Shown: positions 43,114 to 52,668 of the stretch, one piece after another
Layout of the letters: every line of letters begins with the position of its first letter
Numbering within the stretch: position 1 is the first letter of the stretch
Assembly (NCBI GenBank): GCA_965237995.1
Contig: CBDEGO010000006.1
Coordinates: 515,666-579,665 of the forward strand
DNA length: 64,000 nt
Direction: 5' to 3'
DNA from: JAAELZ01 sp965237995
GTDB taxonomy: Bacteria; Pseudomonadota; Gammaproteobacteria; Arenicellales; Poriferihabitantaceae
Program-made: the position numbers and the translations under genes
Notes under the pieces: model-generated
Database searches by the model: none
Seen by the model: only the letters and a program-made list of their open reading frames with translations
Told to the model about the DNA's origin: nothing

Positions 43114-43470
43114 GTGTTAGCTAATTATCTGCCCATTTTAATCTTTATCGGTATTGGATTATTTGTGGGGGTGGCAGCCATAGCAGCCGGTTTGTTGCTA
43201 TCACCAAACCGCCCTGATGATCAAAAGTTATCCCCTTACGAATGTGGCTTTGAAGCTTTTGAAGACGCCCGCAGTAAATTTGATGTGCGCTTTTACTTAG
43301 TGGCTATCTTGTTTATTATCTTTGACTTAGAAATTGCTTTCTTATTTCCTTGGGCTGTGGTGATGGAAGAAGTTGGGATATTCGGCTTTTGGGCGATGAC
43401 TATATTTTTAACCGTCCTGATTATCGGTTTTATTTACGAGTGGAAAAATGGCGCATTAGAATGGGATTAA
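43114..43470 (+). CDS. nuoA: NADH-quinone oxidoreductase subunit A
   Basis: 118 residues from a GTG start. Three membrane helices and the conserved segment PYECGFEAFEDARSKFDVRFYLVAILFIIFDLEIAFLFPW carry the acidic residues near the quinone site. It is part of the membrane arm at the junction with the peripheral arm of complex I. First gene of the operon; a 64-bp gap leads to nuoB. Confidence 0.96.
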   Translation: MLANYLPILIFIGIGLFVGVAAIAAGLLLSPNRPDDQKLSPYECGFEAFEDARSKFDVRFYLVAILFIIFDLEIAFLFPWAVVMEEVGIFGFWAMTIFLTVLIIGFIYEWKNGALEWD

Positions 43471-43534
43471 CTGCACACCATCCATGGGCTCATTTTAGCG
43501 TTCACCTTTATTCAGTAAACTTAGACTACTAAAC

Positions 43535-44017
43535 ATGGCACTCGAAGGGCAATTAAGCGAAGGCTTCGCTACCGCTAAACTAGATGACCTTATTAATTGG
43601 GCGCGTACGGGGTCGATGTGGCCGATGACGTTTGGTTTGGCGTGCTGTGCAGTTGAGATGATGCAAGCAGGTGCGGCGCGTTATGACCTAGACCGTTTTG
43701 GTATGCTATTTCGTCCTAGTCCGCGACAATCTGATGTCATGATTATCGCAGGGACCTTGACCAACAAAATGGCCCCAGCTTTACGCAAAGTGTATGACCA
43801 AATGGCCGAACCGCGTTGGGTCATTTCAATGGGTTCTTGCGCCAACGGTGGCGGCTATTATCACTATTCTTATTCTGTGGTGCGTGGCTGCGATAGTATC
43901 GTGCCTGTAGACATCTACGTGCCGGGTTGCCCACCTACGGCAGAAGCGCTGATATATGGTGTGTTGCAATTGCAGAAGAAGATTAAGCGCACTAATACTA
44001 TCGCACGTACGGCCTAA
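43535..44017 (+). CDS. nuoB: NADH-quinone oxidoreductase subunit B
   Basis: 160 residues. The N2 [4Fe-4S] ligands are Cys37 and Cys38 (LACCAVEMM), Cys102 (MGSCANGGG) and Cys132 (PGCPPTAEAL). N2 passes electrons to ubiquinone. The tandem CC is the complex I signature. The short N-terminus MALEGQLSEGFATAKLD is like that of proteobacterial NuoB forms with separate nuoC and nuoD. Confidence 0.97.
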   Translation: MALEGQLSEGFATAKLDDLINWARTGSMWPMTFGLACCAVEMMQAGAARYDLDRFGMLFRPSPRQSDVMIIAGTLTNKMAPALRKVYDQMAEPRWVISMGSCANGGGYYHYSYSVVRGCDSIVPVDIYVPGCPPTAEALIYGVLQLQKKIKRTNTIARTA

Positions 44018-44029
44018 TCGACCATCATA

Positions 44030-44617
44030 ATGTCTCTTGACCAATTAGAAATAAACGTAAAGCAGTGCTTAGGCGAATTAGCGCTAAATACCGAGCAAGC
44101 GTTTGATGAGTTGTCGATTGAAGTATCGTCTGACAACATAAAAGAAGCCTGCCTTTTGCTGCGCGATGACAATGCTTGCAACTTTGATCAAATGATCGAT
44201 ATATGCGGCGTTGACTACAGCGAAGTCGACCAATTTAGCGATGAAAAGTGGAGTAACGCCCGTTTTGGCGTGGTGTATCATCTGCTTTCTATTGGGCATA
44301 ATCATCGAGTGCGAGTGAAAACCTATCTCGATGGCGAGCCGCCTGTGCTGAATTCGGTGATTGATGTGTGGCCGGGGGCGAATTGGTTCGAAAGAGAAGC
44401 GTTTGATTTATTTGGCATTGTCTTTAAGGATCACCCTGATTTGCGCCGAATTTTGACTGATTATGGCTTTATTGGTCATCCATTTCGAAAAGACTTCCCC
44501 TTATCGGGTCACGTAGAGATGCGTTACGATGAGGAAAAGGGTCGTGTTATTTACGAGCCCATTACCATTGAGCCGCGCACCTTGGTGCCGCGTTCAGCTG
44601 GAACTGACAAGGTATAA
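44030..44617 (+). CDS. nuoC: NADH-quinone oxidoreductase subunit C
   Basis: 195 residues, a free-standing NuoC. FDQMIDICGVDYSE, VYHLLSIGHNHRVRVK and WFEREAFDLFGIVFKDHPDLRRILTDYGF are the 30-kDa subunit motifs, ending with GHPFRKDFPLSGHVEMRYD. It is a structural part of the peripheral arm. In enterics this is fused to NuoD; here a stop and 22 bp separate them. Confidence 0.96.
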   Translation: MSLDQLEINVKQCLGELALNTEQAFDELSIEVSSDNIKEACLLLRDDNACNFDQMIDICGVDYSEVDQFSDEKWSNARFGVVYHLLSIGHNHRVRVKTYLDGEPPVLNSVIDVWPGANWFEREAFDLFGIVFKDHPDLRRILTDYGFIGHPFRKDFPLSGHVEMRYDEEKGRVIYEPITIEPRTLVPRSAGTDKV

Positions 44618-44639
44618 CCGCGCTGTTAAATATTTAGAC

Positions 44640-45893
44640 ATGGCAGAAATACGTAACTACACGATGAACTTCGGTCCGCAGCACCCTGCGGCGCACGGCG
44701 TATTACGCGTCGTGTTGGAGATGGACGGTGAGGTGATTGAACGCGCAGACACGCATATTGGTTTGCTACATCGTGGGACAGAAAAGCTTGCGGAAAATAA
44801 GCCATATAACCAAAGCATTGGCTATATGGATCGCTTAGATTATGTCTCTATGATGTGCAATGAGCATGCATACGTCATGACCATTGAAAAGCTATATGGA
44901 GTCACTCCGCCAGTTCGCGCGCAGTATATCCGTGTGTTATTTGATGAAGTTACACGAATTTTAAACCACTTGATGTGGCTCGGTGCTCACGCCTTAGACG
45001 TGGGGGCAATGAGTATGTTCCTATATTGTTTCAGAGAGCGCGAAGATTTAATGGACGCCTACGAGGCAGTCAGCGGGGCTCGGATGCACGCGACGTATTA
45101 TCGTCCTGGTGGGGTCTATCGTGACTTGCCCGAAGAAATGCCGCGTTACGAAACTAACGCGCGTTTTAACGATAAAGAAACTAAAGAGCGTAATGCTGAT
45201 CGTGATGGCAGCTTGCTCGACTTTTTGCAAGCGTTTACCGAACGCTTTCCAAGTTATGTTGATGAGTACGAGACGTTGCTTTCCGACAATCGCATATGGA
45301 AACAGCGCACGGTTGATGTCGGTATCGTTACTCCTGAGCGTGCGATTGCGCTCGGCTTTACGGGGCCTATGTTGCGCGGCTCTGGTATTGAATGGGACCT
45401 GCGTCGCAAGCAGCCTTATGAAGTCTATGACCAACTCGATTTCTCGATCCCGATAGGCACAAACGGTGATTGCTATGACCGCTATTTGATTCGCGTTGAG
45501 GAAATGCGCCAATCAAACAATATTATCCAACAATGCATTGCTTGGTTGCGTGATAACCCGGGTGATGTAATGGCGCACGATACCAAGTTAGCACCGCCTG
45601 CTAGAGGTGATGTTAAAGGCGATATGGAGTCTTTGATCCACCACTTTAAGTTGTTTACTGAAGGCTATACTTTGCCTGAAGGCGAGGCCTATTGCGCTAT
45701 TGAGCACCCTAAAGGTGAGTTTGGCACTTACATAGTGTCTGATGGCAGTAACAAGCCATATCGTTTGAAAATACGTGCTCCAGGGTACGTGCATATTGCT
45801 GCGTTAGATGAAATGTGCCAAGGGCATATGTTGTCAGACTTGGTCGCGGTAATTGGTACGCAAGATATCGTATTTGGTGAGGTAGATCGCTAA
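44640..45893 (+). CDS. nuoD: NADH-quinone oxidoreductase subunit D
   Basis: 417 residues from ATG at 44640 (MAEIRNYTMNFGPQHPAAHG). The frame extends 37 codons upstream into nuoC but the family begins here. The 49-kDa subunit lines the quinone pocket: GPQHPAAHGVLR holds its conserved His, with LDYVSMMCNEHAYV and the C-terminal DIVFGEVDR. Its stop overlaps nuoE by TAATG. Confidence 0.97.
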   Translation: MAEIRNYTMNFGPQHPAAHGVLRVVLEMDGEVIERADTHIGLLHRGTEKLAENKPYNQSIGYMDRLDYVSMMCNEHAYVMTIEKLYGVTPPVRAQYIRVLFDEVTRILNHLMWLGAHALDVGAMSMFLYCFREREDLMDAYEAVSGARMHATYYRPGGVYRDLPEEMPRYETNARFNDKETKERNADRDGSLLDFLQAFTERFPSYVDEYETLLSDNRIWKQRTVDVGIVTPERAIALGFTGPMLRGSGIEWDLRRKQPYEVYDQLDFSIPIGTNGDCYDRYLIRVEEMRQSNNIIQQCIAWLRDNPGDVMAHDTKLAPPARGDVKGDMESLIHHFKLFTEGYTLPEGEAYCAIEHPKGEFGTYIVSDGSNKPYRLKIRAPGYVHIAALDEMCQGHMLSDLVAVIGTQDIVFGEVDR

Positions 45894-46363
45894 TGTTAAG
45901 TGAAGCGTCTTTGCGTCAAATTGAAACCGAAGCGGCTAAATATCCCGCTGACAGACGTAGTTCGGCCATCATGGCTGCGCTCACTATCGCCCAAGATGAG
46001 TTTCAATACCTTAGTAAAGAGTTGATCGAGCATGTTGCGCAAATTATTGGTGTTCCGCCCGTACGCGCGTATGAAGTCGCTACTTTCTACTCGATGTATC
46101 AGCACAAGCCATGTGGCGATAACGTCATCAAGGTGTGTACCAATATTTCATGTATGTTGCGTGGCTCAGACGATATCGTCGCTCATTTAGAGCAGCGACT
46201 TGGCATAAAGCTAGGTGAAGTTACACCCGATGGTAAGGTGGGTTTGCAAGAAGTAGAATGCTTGGCGGCTTGTGCCGGCGCACCGATGTTGCAACTAAAT
46301 AAACAGTATGTCGAAAACTTAACCCCTGAAGTGATCGACGACATGCTGGAGAATTTGTCATGA
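45893..46363 (+). CDS. nuoE: NADH-quinone oxidoreductase subunit E
   Basis: 156 residues, thioredoxin-like [2Fe-2S] protein. YEVATFYSMYQHKPCGDNVIKVCTNISC and VECLAACAGAPML supply the four Cys ligands of cluster N1a. Part of the NADH-oxidising module. Overlaps nuoD (TAATG) and nuoF (ATGA), implying coupled translation. Confidence 0.96.
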   Translation: MLSEASLRQIETEAAKYPADRRSSAIMAALTIAQDEFQYLSKELIEHVAQIIGVPPVRAYEVATFYSMYQHKPCGDNVIKVCTNISCMLRGSDDIVAHLEQRLGIKLGEVTPDGKVGLQEVECLAACAGAPMLQLNKQYVENLTPEVIDDMLENLS

Positions 46364-47673
46364 CGCGTGAATTAACCGCGATTGAAGAGAAGCAAGTATT
46401 TGTTTGTTTGCCAGACCCGCGTGTTGAACAGCCGTGGACAATTGACGCATACAAACAAGGAGGAGGCTATGAAGCGCTAGAAAATGTGCTCAAAAATAAA
46501 GTCCCACAGACGGACATACAAGAAAGCCTAAAAACCGGCAACTTACGAGGCCGTGGTGGAGCGGGCTTTCCAGCCGGCGTGAAATGGAGTTTCATGCCGC
46601 GTGAAGTGGAAGGTCCGAGCTACATTGTTTGCAATTCCGATGAGGGTGAACCCGGCACCTGTAAAGACCGAGATATATTGCGTTATAACCCTCATGCGCT
46701 GGTAGAAGGCATGATCATTGCTGGTTATTCAATGGGTTGTTCCGCCGGATATAATTATATCCGAGGTGAGTTTAACGAGCCTATCGATCGTTTTAATGCC
46801 GCGTTGGAAGATGCCAGAGCAGCTGGGTATTTAGGCAAGAATATTCTTGGCACTGGATTTGATTTTGAACTGTATTCACATAGTGGCGCGGGCGCTTATA
46901 TTTGCGGCGAAGAAACGGCGTTGCTAGAATCTTTAGAAGGTAAAAAAGGTCAGCCACGATTTAAGCCTCCTTTCCCTGCGCAATACGGTTTATTTGGCCG
47001 GCCCACCACCATTAATAACACTGAAACCCTAGCGTCTGTGCCCACTATTTTACGCAATGGCGCTGAATGGTTTAAAGGGCTTGGTGTTGAAAATTCAGGC
47101 GGCAGTAAATTATTTTCAGTCTCTGGGCATGTAGAAAACCCCGGCAACTTTGAAGTACCAATGGGTATGCCGTTTAAAGAACTGCTAGAGATGGCGGGCG
47201 GTGTTTGGAAAGGCCGAAAACTCAAGGCGGTCATACCAGGTGGCTCGTCTGTCCCCGTTGTACCGGGTGATGTAATGCTAGGCGCTAATATGGATTACGA
47301 CTCATTAAGTGGCATCGGGTCGGCAATTGGAGCCGGGTCGGTCATCGTGATGGATGAAACCACGTGCATGGTGTCAGTGCTTGAGCGCTTATCATATTTT
47401 TATCACGAAGAGTCGTGCGGACAATGTACACCTTGCCGTGAAGGCACGGGCTGGTTGTACCGAATTATTAAGCGCATCAACAGAGGTGAAGGATCAATGC
47501 AAGATCTAGACACCTTGCTTGATGTGGCTAACCGTATCGAAGGTCGTACCATCTGTGCATTGGGTGATGCCGCCGCATGGCCAGTGCAGAGCTTTTTGAA
47601 ACATTTTAGGCATGAGTTTGAAGCGAAAATACCCCGCTCTAAAACAGAACAGGCAAGTGCACATGCAGCTTAA
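46360..47673 (+). CDS. nuoF: NADH-quinone oxidoreductase subunit F
   Basis: 437 residues. The glycine-rich NADH/FMN loop GRGGAGFPAGVKW, the FMN motif GAGAYICGEETALLESLEG and ESCGQCTPCREGTGW for the N3 [4Fe-4S] cluster are intact. It takes hydride from NADH to FMN and on to the Fe-S chain. Starts within the nuoE stop; nuoG follows by 17 bp. Confidence 0.97.
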   Translation: MTRELTAIEEKQVFVCLPDPRVEQPWTIDAYKQGGGYEALENVLKNKVPQTDIQESLKTGNLRGRGGAGFPAGVKWSFMPREVEGPSYIVCNSDEGEPGTCKDRDILRYNPHALVEGMIIAGYSMGCSAGYNYIRGEFNEPIDRFNAALEDARAAGYLGKNILGTGFDFELYSHSGAGAYICGEETALLESLEGKKGQPRFKPPFPAQYGLFGRPTTINNTETLASVPTILRNGAEWFKGLGVENSGGSKLFSVSGHVENPGNFEVPMGMPFKELLEMAGGVWKGRKLKAVIPGGSSVPVVPGDVMLGANMDYDSLSGIGSAIGAGSVIVMDETTCMVSVLERLSYFYHEESCGQCTPCREGTGWLYRIIKRINRGEGSMQDLDTLLDVANRIEGRTICALGDAAAWPVQSFLKHFRHEFEAKIPRSKTEQASAHAA

Positions 47674-47690
47674 CAAAGAGTATACAGAGC

Positions 47691-50177
47691 ATGGCAACAG
47701 TTAATATCACGGTCGACGGGACAGAGCTCGAAGCGCAAGCTGGGCAAATGCTGATCGAAGTAACCGATCAAGCCGGAATACATATACCGCGTTTTTGTTA
47801 TCACCCGAAGCTTTCTATCGCGGCAAACTGCCGTATGTGTCTGGTTGAAGTAGAACGAGCGCCTAAGCCTTTGCCGGCCTGTGCAACACCTGTGATGGAC
47901 GGTATGGTGGTTCAGACTCAGTCTGAGTTAGCGAAAACAGCGCAAGAAGGCACCATGGAATTCTTGCTGATTAATCATCCTTTAGACTGCCCTATTTGCG
48001 ACCAGGGCGGCGAATGTCCGTTGCAAGACCAGTCTGTTGGTTACGGTAAAAATGATTCGCGCTATCAAGAGGCAAAGCGGCAAGTGAGCAGCGAGAATAT
48101 TGGCCCGCTGATCGCAACATGGATGACGCGTTGTATTCATTGTACTCGATGTGTTCGTTTCGGTGAAGAAATTGGCGGGGTGATGGAACTAGGCATGATC
48201 GGTCGCGGCGAGCATTCCGGTATTGCCACTTTTCCTGAAGCCGCAAGCGAGGGCGAAGCTGCATTAGTCAATGGGGCGCTATCTACTGATGTCCCGAATC
48301 GTTTTGTTAAGACTGCAGCTAATGAACATCAGGCGGTGGACGCCTACTTAAGTAGCTCAGTTAATTCTGAATTGTCAGGTAATGTGATAGAGCTGTGTCC
48401 GGTTGGCGCCTTAACGGCTAAGCCTTCAAAATATGCTGGACGTTCATGGGAATTACAAAGCCATGCTTCCGTTAGCCCGCACGACTGTGTCGGTTCAAAC
48501 CTAAATATTCAAACATTGCGTGGTGAAATCAAGCGCAGCGTAGTACGCGATAATGACAATATAAATAGCTGCTGGTTATCGGATAGAGACCGATATAGTT
48601 ATGAATCTGCATTAAGTGAAAGCCGGTTAACTAAGCCAATGATTAAGGACCAACATGGTTGGCGCGAAGTCGATTGGGATACTGCTTTAAAGCACGCGGC
48701 TGCAGGCTTGAAAACAGTGATTAATCGCTCAGGCGAAGAGTCAATTGGTGCTTTGGCAACGCCAAGCGCAAGTGTAGAAGAACTCTTTTTGGTGCAAAAG
48801 CTCATGCGAGGCTTGGGTTCTAGCAATGTCGATCATCGCTTACAACAACAAGATTTTCGCGGAGATTTCCAAGCACCTGCCTACCCTGGTTCGGAGTTAG
48901 CAATCAACGAGTTTGAAAAGTTAAATACCGCCTTGCTGGTTGGGTCAAACATTCGTAAAGAACAACCTATTTTAGGCTTGTATTTGCGTCAGGCTAACGT
49001 CAAAAATGGCGCTAAGATTGCAGTTATTAATAGCGTTGACTACGATTTTCACTTTGACGTGCAAAGTAAAGCCATAGTTGCTCCGCACCAAATGGTAACG
49101 GCGCTGGCATCAGTTGCTAAGGCGCTGGCTGATAGTATTGGCATTACTTTAGATGCAGACATTGCGCAGCGCAGTGAAACCAGTGACGAAGCTAAGGCTA
49201 TTGCGCAGACATTACTGAGTGACGGTGAAAGCAAAGCCATTATATTTGGCTCAACGGCTATGGCGCATACTGAAATGTGCAGCTTGCTGGCCATCGGTGA
49301 CTGGATTGCCGAACTCACTGGCGCTAAGGTGGTGCGTCTGCCGCAAGCGAATGCCGCAGGTGCCTGGTTAGCGGGTTGCGTCCCACACCGTGGCCCACAT
49401 AGTGATACGGTTGCGCGTACGGGTCTTAACGCCAAGCGTATGGTTAGCGAAAATGAAGCACTACGTGCTTATGTTTTATACGGTGTTGAGCCAGGTCTTG
49501 ATATGCACCGCAGTGGGCTGGCCCAAACTGCGATGGAGCAAGCTGATTTCGTGGTGCAATGCAGTGCGTTCATTAGCGAAGAAGCGATGAATTACGCCGA
49601 TGTGTTGCTGCCAATAGCACATTACGCTGAGCAATCAGGCACTTATATTAATTGTACGGGCGCCGTACAAAGTAGCCGTGCGGCGGCAAAACCTGCTGGC
49701 GAAGCACGCCCAGGATGGAAAGTGCTCAGAGTGATGGGTAACTATCTCGATGTAGAGGGTTTTGACCATATCACGATAGAAGACGTACAAGATGATTATG
49801 TTTTGGGTTTTGAGGGCATTGTTCGTCAACGTGGAATGGGTTTGAAAGAAATTCCTGATCGCGTCGAAGAAGGCGCCGTGCAGCGCATTTGTGAAACGCC
49901 CATGTACCGAATTGACCAAAGTGTACGTTTTGCTGAGGCATTGCAATCGACCGCTGATAATCCTGCGCCTACTGTTGGATTGAATGAAGTAACCATGCGT
50001 CGCTTGGGCTTAACAGAAGGAAACAAAGCCAATGTGCGTCAAGGTGAAGCACACGTTGAGCTAGATGTGGTGTTAGATCAGCGATTGCCCGATGACTGCG
50101 CTTTTGTGCCAGCGGGGCATTTGCAAACTGCAGCGCTTGCCGGTTTGGGTCAGTTGCAAATTGAGGCCAGCGCATGA
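47691..50177 (+). CDS. nuoG: NADH-quinone oxidoreductase subunit G
   Basis: 828 residues. The N-terminal ferredoxin-like domain has RFCYHPKLSIAANCRMC (N1b). HPLDCPICDQGGECPLQD and the later CIHCTRCVRF bind N5 and N4. The large remainder is a molybdopterin oxidoreductase-like domain without obvious cofactor role. The length is within the NuoG range (about 780-910). Overlaps nuoH by ATGA. Confidence 0.96.
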   Translation: MATVNITVDGTELEAQAGQMLIEVTDQAGIHIPRFCYHPKLSIAANCRMCLVEVERAPKPLPACATPVMDGMVVQTQSELAKTAQEGTMEFLLINHPLDCPICDQGGECPLQDQSVGYGKNDSRYQEAKRQVSSENIGPLIATWMTRCIHCTRCVRFGEEIGGVMELGMIGRGEHSGIATFPEAASEGEAALVNGALSTDVPNRFVKTAANEHQAVDAYLSSSVNSELSGNVIELCPVGALTAKPSKYAGRSWELQSHASVSPHDCVGSNLNIQTLRGEIKRSVVRDNDNINSCWLSDRDRYSYESALSESRLTKPMIKDQHGWREVDWDTALKHAAAGLKTVINRSGEESIGALATPSASVEELFLVQKLMRGLGSSNVDHRLQQQDFRGDFQAPAYPGSELAINEFEKLNTALLVGSNIRKEQPILGLYLRQANVKNGAKIAVINSVDYDFHFDVQSKAIVAPHQMVTALASVAKALADSIGITLDADIAQRSETSDEAKAIAQTLLSDGESKAIIFGSTAMAHTEMCSLLAIGDWIAELTGAKVVRLPQANAAGAWLAGCVPHRGPHSDTVARTGLNAKRMVSENEALRAYVLYGVEPGLDMHRSGLAQTAMEQADFVVQCSAFISEEAMNYADVLLPIAHYAEQSGTYINCTGAVQSSRAAAKPAGEARPGWKVLRVMGNYLDVEGFDHITIEDVQDDYVLGFEGIVRQRGMGLKEIPDRVEEGAVQRICETPMYRIDQSVRFAEALQSTADNPAPTVGLNEVTMRRLGLTEGNKANVRQGEAHVELDVVLDQRLPDDCAFVPAGHLQTAALAGLGQLQIEASA

Positions 50178-51229
50178 TTGATTGGCTCTACAATCTAATT
50201 ATGTCATGGACATTTTTCCCAGAATGGATGCTGATATTAGGTTGGAACCTACTTAAAATCGTCGCGATTGTTGGCCCGCTGATGGTTTGCGTGGCCTACT
50301 TTACCTTTGCTGAGCGTAAGCTAATCGGCTATATGCAAGTGCGAATTGGCCCAAACCGAGTAGGGCCTAAAGGTTGGCTGCAACCTATCGCTGACGCGGT
50401 TAAATTGATGTTCAAAGAGATCATCATTCCTAGCAAATCAAATAAATACTTATTCTTAGGCGCTCCGTTGCTGTCTATCGGGCCGGCCTTGGCTGCTTGG
50501 GCTGTTATTCCGTTTACGGGCGATTTGGTTTTGGCTGATATTGATGCGAGCTTGTTATTTGTGTTGGCACTAACCTCCATGGGGGTATACGGTATCATCA
50601 TTGCAGGTTGGGCCTCTAATTCTAAATATGCGTTTTTGGGCGCGATGCGCTCAGCGGCGCAAATCGTCGCCTATGAAATAGCAATGGGTTTTGCCTTGGT
50701 TGGCGTATTGATGTGCGCGGGCTCGCTAAACTTAGGTGATATCGTTAATGCGCAAGCGGGCGGTATACATCAATGGTATTTCTTACCGTTGTTCCCGCTA
50801 TTTATCGTTTATTTTATTTCAGGTGTTGCGGAAACTAACCGCGCACCATTCGACGTGGCAGAGGGTGAATCGGAAATTGTTGCTGGTTTTCACGTTGAAT
50901 ACTCTGGTATGACGTTCGCGGTGTTCTTCTTGGCGGAATACGCCAATATGATCTTGATCTCAGCACTAACGGCGTTGCTATTCTTAGGTGGGTGGCAGCC
51001 GCTGCTTGATATCGCGCCATTTACTTGGATACCTGCATTTTTCTGGTTTTTTGGCAAAACGGCGTTTGTTGCGTTTTTCTTTTTATGGCTTCGCGCTACT
51101 TTTCCGCGTTATCGCTATGACCAAATTATGCGCTTAGGTTGGAAAGTATTAATACCAGTCACCTTGGTTTGGATCGCAGTGATTGCCATCGCTCGTTTCT
51201 TCACGCCTTTTGGCTTTATCTTCAAATAG
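50174..51229 (+). CDS. nuoH: NADH-quinone oxidoreductase subunit H
   Basis: 351 residues with about eight membrane helices. FAERKLIGYMQVRIGPNRVGPKG, AETNRAPFDVAEGESEIVAGFHVEYSGM and the FLWLRATFPRYRYDQ end form the quinone chamber and first proton channel. NuoI follows by 9 bp. Confidence 0.97.
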   Translation: MIDWLYNLIMSWTFFPEWMLILGWNLLKIVAIVGPLMVCVAYFTFAERKLIGYMQVRIGPNRVGPKGWLQPIADAVKLMFKEIIIPSKSNKYLFLGAPLLSIGPALAAWAVIPFTGDLVLADIDASLLFVLALTSMGVYGIIIAGWASNSKYAFLGAMRSAAQIVAYEIAMGFALVGVLMCAGSLNLGDIVNAQAGGIHQWYFLPLFPLFIVYFISGVAETNRAPFDVAEGESEIVAGFHVEYSGMTFAVFFLAEYANMILISALTALLFLGGWQPLLDIAPFTWIPAFFWFFGKTAFVAFFFLWLRATFPRYRYDQIMRLGWKVLIPVTLVWIAVIAIARFFTPFGFIFK

Positions 51230-51238
51230 GGCATCGTA

Positions 51239-51736
51239 ATGGCTAATCCAATTACAAATTTTGTCAAAACCTTTGGTTTGCTTGAATTGCTAAAAGGCAT
51301 GGCGGTGACTGGAAAACATCTAGTTGGGCCTAAGTCGACTATCATGTATCCAGAAGAGAAGACGCCGAAGTCCGTGCGCTTTCGTGGTATGCACGCACAA
51401 CGCCGTTATGAAGATGGCTCTGAGCGATGTATCGCTTGTAAGTTATGCGAGGCAGTGTGCCCTGCGCTTGCTATCACCATTGAATCACATGAATTGCCTA
51501 CGGGTGAGCGTCGTACCAAACGTTACGATATTGATATGTTCAAATGTATTTATTGCGGTTTTTGCGAAGAAGCCTGTCCGGTAGATGCTATTGTGTTGAC
51601 AGATATCCATGAGTTTCATATGGAAGACGGCGCTGCAGAGCGAGTATACGATAAGCAAAAATTGTTAGAAATCGGCGACAAGTACGAAAAATCGATTGCT
51701 GCAAATCGTGCGCAAGATGCGAGGTATCATACCTAA
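51239..51736 (+). CDS. nuoI: NADH-quinone oxidoreductase subunit I
   Basis: 165 residues. Two ferredoxin motifs, CIACKLCEAVCP and CIYCGFCEEACP, bind [4Fe-4S] clusters N6a and N6b that hand electrons to N2 in NuoB. The N-terminal amphipathic segment (FGLLELLKGMAVTGKHL) rests on the membrane arm. Confidence 0.97.
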   Translation: MANPITNFVKTFGLLELLKGMAVTGKHLVGPKSTIMYPEEKTPKSVRFRGMHAQRRYEDGSERCIACKLCEAVCPALAITIESHELPTGERRTKRYDIDMFKCIYCGFCEEACPVDAIVLTDIHEFHMEDGAAERVYDKQKLLEIGDKYEKSIAANRAQDARYHT

Positions 51737-51745
51737 ATAAGCGCT

Positions 51746-52366
51746 ATGACATTTTTTCAACTCACATTTTATTTTTTTGCTAGCGTGTCAGTACTGGCAG
51801 CACTTGCGGTGGTGACCGTTAAAAACCCAGTAAAAGCGGCGCTATTTTTGGTGCTATCTTTCGTGGGTGCGTCGGGGGTTTGGCTTACCTTGCAGGCTGA
51901 GTTTTTGGCTATCGTGCTTATTTTGGTTTATGTTGGTGCGGTGATGGTGCTGTTCCTATTTGTGGTGATGATGCTAGACATTGATCTGGCTGCCATGCGC
52001 GCAGGGTTTACCCGCTACTTACCTTACGGTCTAATCATCGCTGCGCTATTGGTTGCGCAGTTAGTGTTTGTATTTAACGGTAGTTTCAGTGAAGCAGATT
52101 TTGCAACGCCCGCATTAGACTTACCCCCAGAATATTCCAATACTAAAGCACTCGGTTTGCTGATCTATACGGATTACGTGCTCGCCTTTGAAGTCGCCGC
52201 ACTGATCTTACTGGTAGCCATGTTAGCCGCCATTGCATTGACGCACCGCAAGCGCGTTAAGCCTAATAAGTCAGTGAATCCCGCGCAGCAAGTCGTTGTG
52301 CGTAAAGAGGACCGCCTTAAGTTAGTTGACATTCCTTCTGCCAATCGCAGTGGAGGTAAAGCATGA
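51746..52366 (+). CDS. nuoJ: NADH-quinone oxidoreductase subunit J
   Basis: 206 residues, five membrane helices. NPVKAALFLVLSFVGASGVW and LILVYVGAVMVLFLFVVMML hold the typical ND6-like pi-bulge region. The hydrophilic tail (about 165-206) is long and variable. Overlaps nuoK by ATGA. Confidence 0.95.
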   Translation: MTFFQLTFYFFASVSVLAALAVVTVKNPVKAALFLVLSFVGASGVWLTLQAEFLAIVLILVYVGAVMVLFLFVVMMLDIDLAAMRAGFTRYLPYGLIIAALLVAQLVFVFNGSFSEADFATPALDLPPEYSNTKALGLLIYTDYVLAFEVAALILLVAMLAAIALTHRKRVKPNKSVNPAQQVVVRKEDRLKLVDIPSANRSGGKA

Positions 52367-52668
52367 TTCCACTAACGCATTATTTAATACTAAGTGCGAT
52401 TTTGTTCTCGTTAAGTATTATCGGCATATTCTTAAACCGTAAGAATCTGTTGATTATCTTGATGTCGATCGAGTTACTGTTGCTAGCTGTAAACATCAAT
52501 TTTGTTGCTTTTTCACATTTTTTAGGTGATCTGGGCGGCCAAGTGTTTGTGTTTTTTATTTTGACGGTGGCCGCGGCAGAAGCCGCTATTGGCTTGGCGA
52601 TCTTAATCGTACTGTTTAGAAACCGTCAGACGATTAACGTCACTGATCTGGATTCCTTGAAGGGTTAA
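52363..52668 (+). CDS. nuoK: NADH-quinone oxidoreductase subunit K
   Basis: 101 residues, three helices. LIILMSIELLLLAVNINFV includes the essential membrane Glu (E36 region), and ILTVAAAEAAIGLAILIVLFR the second Glu (E72 region). It is part of the proton path. Its stop overlaps nuoL by TAATG. Confidence 0.96.
   Translation: MIPLTHYLILSAILFSLSIIGIFLNRKNLLIILMSIELLLLAVNINFVAFSHFLGDLGGQVFVFFILTVAAAEAAIGLAILIVLFRNRQTINVTDLDSLKG

Noticed and set aside
45048..45512. 154-codon minus-strand frame inside nuoD
   Set aside because: Fully antisense to a strongly conserved nuoD region and without protein-like domain structure or ribosome-binding site.
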